Under the pieces are notes generated by a model, which was not told the origin of the DNA, ran no database searches, and saw only the letters and a list, made by a program, of their open reading frames with translations. 64,000 bases of DNA, taken from NCBI GenBank assembly GCA_022495995.1, contig JAFEMH010000732.1, positions 372,001 through 436,000 on the forward strand. The letters are read 5' to 3'. Within the stretch, counting starts at the first letter, position 1, and every line of letters begins with the position of its first letter. Both the position numbers and the translations under genes were made by a program. Below are positions 58,721 to 64,000 of this stretch, in pieces. The stretch comes from Adenophora triphylla var. japonica (lineage: Eukaryota > Streptophyta > Magnoliopsida > Asterales > Campanulaceae).

Positions 58721-60975
58721 ATATTAAATTATATGCTTTTAATATTTATGTTATCTTTATGTGTTCAATTATGTCTCTAAATTCTTAAATTAAGATAAAT
58801 TGGGTGAAAAGTAAATTGAGGAACTTATGAGAATTTATTGGACATTAAATAAAGAACTAAGGGAAATAAAAATAAATGGAAATATGATAAATAGTGTAGG
58901 GAGGTTAAATGAGTAGGATGAATTAATGGGATAAAATTTATTTTAATTTAAAATGGGTGGGGGAAAGCCTTGCTAATTTCCATGGGGGGCCATTTTGTAG
59001 AAGTCCTCCCTCCCTTGCCAAGTGTCCTCCCTCCCATGCCTCTCTTACTTCCTTCCCCTCCTTCTCCCTCCTCCATCATTCCTTCATACTTTCTCCTACA
59101 ATATCCATGGAAGAGTTCTTGAAAGCCTCCCTCTCCTACACTTCTACCAAGACCCATTTCTTGTCCATTTGAAAATCTAAGTGTCCTTTTGTGAGTAGAA
59201 CACCTCAAGGAGTTGATCAAGCCAAGAAAAGCTCCATTTCATCTTGTATTGCCAAAAGTAAGTTATTATGACCCTTTTCTTTCTTTGAATGATCATGAAT
59301 ATAAATGTTATTGTGGATGTTCTATTGAATGTGATGATTTAGAACTTTGTTGGTTTCATAGAAATATTTTGGTTTATGGATGTTGACTTGATCTAGGGCT
59401 AAGACATGATTTCAAGGAGTTAAATGAGTAGATTGAAGTTACCAAAGTTGGAAATGCCCTTTAGCTTCATCACTTAGAATACCTTTGGTTGGAACTTTGG
59501 GATTTGAGAAACTTGTTGTTGTTCTTCGCTGCTTTTACCATTTCGGGCCGAGGCACGAGTCGTGCCCTTGGCACGAGTCGTGCCTCGCCCAATCGTGACC
59601 ACGAGTCATTCCTGGGGGTCCAATCGTACCGAGCGGTTCTTGGGGAATGAGCACGAGTCGTGCCCACAAGCACGAGTCGTGCTACGCGGAGTCACGAGTC
59701 GTGACTTGAATGAAAGGAAGTCGTGCCCTGGCCTGGTTTTTCACATCAAGTTTAAAGCACGTTCAAACCTAATCAAACTCGAACCAAAATGAAATCTCTT
59801 TAACATAGATTAAAGTAGAATACTTTGGCTTCACAATGACATTCTAAGTGATCAAAATGGAATAGTGGAAGTACCTTAAATATTGCTTGGAAAACGTTAG
59901 ATAAACTAGTTTAGTAACTAAACAATTATGATCCCAACTTGGTAGAGTCCCCTTAGACCTTTCAAGAGGCTATGTATTATTATATAATGACTTTGTAGGA
60001 TGGATTTATGCTACTTCCTTGCCTTACATTGAGTTCATATACATGGTTTCTATTGCATAGTGTATTGAATAAATGTTGCAAAGACTATGATATTGGTTGG
60101 ACATGAGTATAGTTTACCATGTTGATATGTTGTTATCCCTTTTTGTGGATTTTATTCAAGTATCTATTATGTGCTTGATTATGTGTGAGTCACCGACGTT
60201 GGGGTATAACGATGTATACGATCAATTATGGAAGTGTGACCTAATGTGATCGGATTATGTTATATTCGCGATCGTCCCTCCCCGTGGCCACAGGTTGGGG
60301 TTATAGCGTACGTATTGAGCCAAAAGCCTTACGTAGTTGCTAATGTCTTATTTGGTTCCCCGAAAACGGGTCTTATAAGACGTGAGTATTGCTTAAGCTA
60401 CCACCGTATAATTGGAGTATTATTATACCCAATGTTGTACGACTAATGTTCGTACGGAAAAGGTAAACCAAGGTAATGGAATGTGTTTATAGCTTTCCCA
60501 ATGTGTTATGTGCGACTTGTTATATGTTGCATTTATTTGGCATATTGCACGCATCCATAATAGCTTGCCGAGATTTATTCTCACCCCTCTCCCTTTACTG
60601 TTTTAGATCCCGAGACAGAGGACCGCCCAAGTAAGGACGGAAAGGAGTTTGCGTGAGCATTTTGGGATATTGTCGGGTACGTTAGGTTGGCGTAGAAATT
60701 ATTTTGTCATAATTCCTTTTGGGAGTTTGTAATTATAAACTTTATTTTCTACGTTAAAAACCAATATCTTTTGTAACTAAAAATGTGCTTGATTGTTTTC
60801 AAAGTTAGTTATCTCCTCCTCCGATGTGGAGTTGAGTGGAGTTCTTTTGAAATGTTATATTATTAATGCTTATGTTTGAAAGTCAAAGTAAAGTTTTAAA
60901 AGTTTAGTGTTTTTGGGTTAGTTTGGGGACGCACCAACTCGGGACACGTGTAGGTTCCGGGTCGGGGTCCTCACA
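58688..60975 (+). repeat. 3' LTR of the nested gypsy element
   Basis: 2288 bp, same ends and order as the 5' LTR, with its palindrome cluster at about 59545-59725. Differences from the 5' LTR are concentrated in that cluster and in a GC-rich patch near 60190-60310. Confidence 0.95.
59545..59725. repeat. CACGAGTCGTG palindrome cluster in the gypsy 3' LTR
   Basis: Four to five copies of GGCACGAGTCGTGCC or GCACGAGTCGTGC. One copy that is damaged in the 5' LTR (CACGAAGTCGTG) is perfect here. Confidence 0.9.
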
Positions 60976-60980
60976 TATTT

Positions 60981-61400
60981 CAAGCAAATTGTCGGGAGCT
61001 TGAGATATCCTACTTGTACGAGACCATACATTGCCTATGGAGTTGGTTTGATTAGCAAGTATATGGAATCCCCTCGTCAGTCTCATCTACAAGTAGCAAA
61101 GAGGATCTTGCGTTATCTGAAAGGAACCTATAGTCATGGTATGTTCTACTCTAGATCCAACAATGGTGATTTGGTTGGATATTCAGATAATGATTAGTGT
61201 GGAGATCCTGATGATCGCAAGAGCATTTCGGGTTATGTGTTCAATTTTGGTTCAACTGCTTTCTCTTGGTCCTCAAAGAAGCAGTCAATTGTGGCATTGT
61301 CAACATGTGAAATAGAATAGGTAGCAGCAGCGTCGAGTGCATGTCAAGCAGTGTGGTTAAGGAATTTGTTGAATCAGATTCTCTTGTCACCTTAATTACC
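60981..61400 (+). pseudogene. Copia polyprotein of element 2, RNase H part after the nested insertion
   Basis: The copia frame resumes directly after the duplicated TATTT with VGSLRYPTCTRPYIAYGVG, then HLQVAKRILRYLKGT, SDND, RKSISGYVFNFGS and SWSSKKQSIVALSTCE, the copia RNase H order. In-frame stops occur near 61197 (at the W after SDND) and at 61318. Coding fades after LRNLLNQ near 61385, before the usual C-terminus. Confidence 0.9.
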
Positions 61401-61972
61401 TTTCAACAGAGAGCATCCAAAGTTCAATCCTTCTTCCTAGAATATAAAAAAATCGCAAGCAAAAAAAAGAAAAAAAGAAAAAAAGAAAAAAAAAAGGAGT
61501 AATGTTATAAACACCCACATTACTTAACTTCGTGTACTCACTTCGTCCGGAAAATAAAATGTAGTTTCATTTGGTTTTTATTGATATTAATACAATCTAT
61601 CTTTGATCCAACGTGTTAGTGTCAATTTAGTTATTTTAATGAAAATTTTAAAAGTTTTATTGATAATCACATAATGATTTTACAAAATCTCAGAAAAATC
61701 TCGTTTTACACTCCCTAGGGTAAAACGTGTTTTCAAAATGTGCGTTGATATTTTTGTAGATAAGTGAATTTTTTTTAAACGTGCGGTAACATTCTTGTAA
61801 ATAATCGGAAATTCTAAGAACTTACTAACACTTTTCGACCTATAACTGACATTTTTTCAATACCATAACCGACACTTTTTAACACCGGATGGACACCAAT
61901 TTCAACACTACCTCCGACACTATTTAAAACTACAACTAACAATTCTTATCACTACCACCGACACTATTTAAC
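61401..61972. other. A-rich tract and relic of the GGCACT-array element family
   Basis: An AAAAAAAG-type run lies at 61455-61497. A lone Stowaway-like end (ACTCACTTCGTCCGG) lies near 61538. From about 61680 the words AAAACGTGTTTTCAAAATGTG, TTTTTGTA and an ACCGACACT/CTGACATT array link it to the TIR element family at 34 and 44 kb. The third gypsy-type LTR interrupts this relic at 61973. Confidence 0.45.
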
Positions 61973-64000
61973 TGTGACGACCCCAACCCTAGGCACTCAT
62001 TTTTAAATATTTAATTATATGCTTTTAATATTTATGTTAGCTTTATGTGTTCAATTATGTCTTTAAAATTCTTAAATTAAGATAAATTGGGTGAGAAGTA
62101 AAATTAGAATCTTTTATGAAAATATTAGACATTAAATAAAGAAACTTGAAGAAATAATAAAAATGGAAATATGATAAATAATGTAGGGAGGTTAAATGAG
62201 TAGGATGAATTAATGGGATAAAGATTTAAATTAATTAAAATGGGTGGGGTGAAAGCCTTGGCTAAATTCCCATGGGGGGCCAATTTGTAAGTTCCCTCCT
62301 CCCTCGCTACGTGTCACCTCCCTTACCTCCTCTTACTCCCTTCCCCTCCCTTCTCCTTCATTCATCCCATTCATCCTAGAGAAAGCTTAGAAAAAACCTC
62401 CATTGAAGCTCCCTTCATCCAAGCTTTGGAATCCAAGACATTCTTCACCAAAATTCAAGTCCTAGAGCACCATTGAAGTTGGATGACCTAGAGGAAGCCA
62501 TCAAGTTAGAAAGATTCATCTTTCCTATAAAATCCAAGTGAGTTATTATGATTCCCTTCTCCTATGTGTTCATGAGTTCTTTGATTATTGTTCTTGGCTT
62601 AATGATGTTGATTTCTTGCTTGGAAACCTAAATGGGAGTCGATTGATTTGAAAATGAACATTGTTGAAGTTAGGGTTCAAGGAAGATCATTGTAAGGCTC
62701 AAATGGGTGGAATGGGTAGAGATAAATGATCTAGGATTACTTGGTTGTGAGTTTATATGTTTTGAATGGGACTTGGTAAGATGAAGGTGTTCTTGGGTGT
62801 TCTTGATCAAGCCATGATAGAGGGAAAGAAGAACTAGGTTGAAAAGGGTTAAAAATCTGCAAAAGGGGCTGGAGGAGGCTTCGCGGTCCGCTCAGCTGGG
62901 CTCTGCCCGGAAGGTCGCCAAGGGGCAGAGAGGTCCAAATTCCCTCAGGTACACTTGGGCGGTCGCCCAAGTAGGTTAGGTGGCGATCGCCTGCCGGCGT
63001 AAAACCACAAATTCCTCAAGTCCACAGGCGGTCGCCCGCCAGTGGTAGTATGGCGCCCAAGACCCCGAACCAGCTTTTTCTTAATTTAAACTAGGATCGT
63101 TTGGCAAGTTGTTCGCCACTTAAAAAGGGTGACTCCCACTTAGTAATTGAACTTGAACCTTCATTTAGGTCTTCAGATCCTTGTATATGGAATTTGTAGT
63201 GGTAGGTTTATGATCCCTCATTTCCTTACTTGATGTTATATATATTGTTGTTGATATTGTTTAGTGTATTCATAAATTGTTACACTTTCGATATTGTCGG
63301 GCATGAGTATATATTACCATGTGGCTATTGTTTATCCCTTTTTGTGGATTTTATTCAAGTATCTATTATGTGCTTGATATGTGTGAGTCGGTGACGTTGG
63401 GGTATAACATCATACTGGCCAATTATGGAAGTGTGACCTAATGTGATCGGATTATGTTATATTCGCGACCGTCCCCTCACCGCTGGCCACAGTTGGGGTT
63501 ATAGCGCCTGTATTGAGCCAAAAGCCTTACGAGTTGCTACTGTCTTATTTGGTTCCCCGAAAACGGGTCTTATAAGACGCGAGTAATTACGCTGTACCAC
63601 TGTAAGATCGAGTATTATTATACCCAATGTTGTACGACTGCTCGGACGGGAAAAGGTAAACCAAGGTAATGGAATGTGTTTATAGCTTTCCCAATGTGTT
63701 ATGTGCGGCTTGTTATATGTTGCATTTATTTGGCATATTGTTGCATCCATAATAGCTTGCTGAGATTTATTCTCACCCCTCTCCCTTTACTGTTTTAGAT
63801 CCCGAGACAGGCGGACCGGCCAAGTAAGGACGGAGAGGAGTTTGGAGTAATCTTGTGGGTGTTGTTGGGGTATATTAGGGTGACGTATAAAATTGTATTT
63901 TGGTAATTCCTTTCTTGGAGTTTGTAATTATAAACTTTAAACACTACGTCATAACCTTAATCTTTTGTAACTAAACAGTTGACCGTTTTCAAAGTTAGTT
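61973..64000 (+). repeat. Third, divergent gypsy-family LTR (continues past the window)
   Basis: Starts TGTGACGACCCCAACCCTAG exactly like the 3' LTR at 58688 and follows it for about 350 bp with many substitutions. It then diverges completely (about 62350-63190) and rejoins it near 63220 (TTTTTGTGGATTTTATTC, GTTGTACGACT, CCGAGACAG). The divergent middle carries a different set of palindromes. Whether it is a solo LTR or the 5' LTR of another element cannot be told from this window. Confidence 0.85.
62936..63040. repeat. GGGCGGTCGCCC palindrome cluster in the third gypsy-family LTR
   Basis: TTGGGCGGTCGCCCAA, GGTGGCGATCGCCTG and GGCGGTCGCCCGCC lie within about 90 bp. TGGGCGGTCGCCCA is the exact reverse complement of the copia LTR word TGGGCGACCGCCCA. 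Confidence 0.85.

Larger units (their letters stand above)
51859..60975 (+). mobile_element. Ty3/gypsy retrotransposon (chromovirus, Tekay/Del-like) nested in copia element 2
   Basis: LTRs of about 2.28 kb (51859-54137 and 58688-60975) begin TGTGACGACC and end CCTCACA, with the duplication TATTT. A decayed primer site follows the 5' LTR and the purine tract AAGGGGGAGTGAG precedes the 3' LTR. Domain order gag, zinc knuckle, protease, RT, RNase H, integrase, chromodomain-like end identifies gypsy. Long LTRs and the C-terminal VLWKNHTVEEATWE motif point to the Tekay/Del chromovirus clade. Confidence 0.95.
48036..61400 (+). mobile_element. Ty1/copia element 2, split by a nested gypsy element, 3' end missing
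   Basis: A 5' LTR (48036 to about 48297), a primer site and gag-pol coding run to 51858. The reading frame resumes at 60981 after the nested Ty3/gypsy element and ends in RNase H near 61400. TATTT is duplicated at 51854-51858 and 60976-60980. No 3' LTR or purine tract follows: the sequence passes into unrelated A-rich DNA, so the 3' end was deleted. Polyprotein layout and zinc-knuckle context resemble the Tnt1/Retrofit group. Confidence 0.9.

Noticed and set aside
61455..61500. A-rich tract after copia 2 as a LINE or SINE poly(A) tail
   Set aside because: No LINE ORF, no box A/B upstream and no target duplication; it is better treated as a simple repeat at the deletion point.

Overview
This is a stretch of nuclear DNA from a flowering plant, most likely a eudicot. 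It has interrupted genes with GT-AG introns, plant-specific protein families, many TA-flanked Stowaway-type MITEs, and nested LTR retrotransposons. I see no prokaryotic signal and do not name a species. Only two host genes look intact. One is a GH9 endo-1,4-beta-glucanase on the minus strand (6580-9754, six exons, signal peptide, about 500 aa). The other is an IRK-interacting protein (IRKI/GIL1-like, DUF641 type) on the minus strand (37264-39922, two exons, 599 aa). Almost everything else is transposon-derived.

Layout. 1-1912: GC-rich LTR-like sequence with a TATA box. 3203-5680: a Mutator-like element with TIRs of about 460 bp and a near-perfect 9-bp target duplication; it carries a captured fragment of a PIF/Harbinger-derived (ALP1-like) gene, so it is a Pack-MULE. 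6021-10400: MITE, endoglucanase, SINE-like unit. 10428-16720: small TIR elements, several with internal short-motif arrays, two hAT-type elements with 8-bp target duplications, and a copia gag relic. 17182-21600: a complete but inactivated Ty1/copia element with LTRs, PBS, PPT and the duplication ATAAT. 21809-25010: hAT-type element, MITEs, and another copia LTR plus gag relic. 25037-30921: a decayed CACTA (TNP2) transposase and a CACTA-like terminus. 31164-33932: a MULE relic with a MuDR N-terminus, a plant-mobile-domain fragment and tandem repeats containing GCGATCGC. 34172-35500: a TIR element built around a GGCACT array. 36495-37032: MITE and SINE. 37264-39922: IRKI. 40460-45941: a long-TIR MITE and many Stowaway elements, some in adjacent pairs. 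46695-47930: a non-autonomous Helitron enclosing a 51-bp satellite array. 48036 to about 61400: a second copia element split by a nested Ty3/gypsy chromovirus (51859-60975; LTRs of about 2.28 kb; duplication TATTT). 61973-64000: the start of a third, divergent LTR of the same gypsy family.

The most unusual thread is short GC-rich palindromic words in the non-coding parts of unrelated transposons. TGGGCGACCGCCCA recurs in the copia LTRs at 17 and 21 kb, and its reverse complement lies in the third gypsy LTR at 62.9 kb. GGCACGAGTCGTGCC recurs in the first gypsy LTR pair. GCGATCGC recurs in the MULE-associated tandem repeat. The sister gypsy LTRs keep the same ends but carry a different palindrome family in the same internal position. 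All similarity calls were made by eye from motifs; no database search was run.
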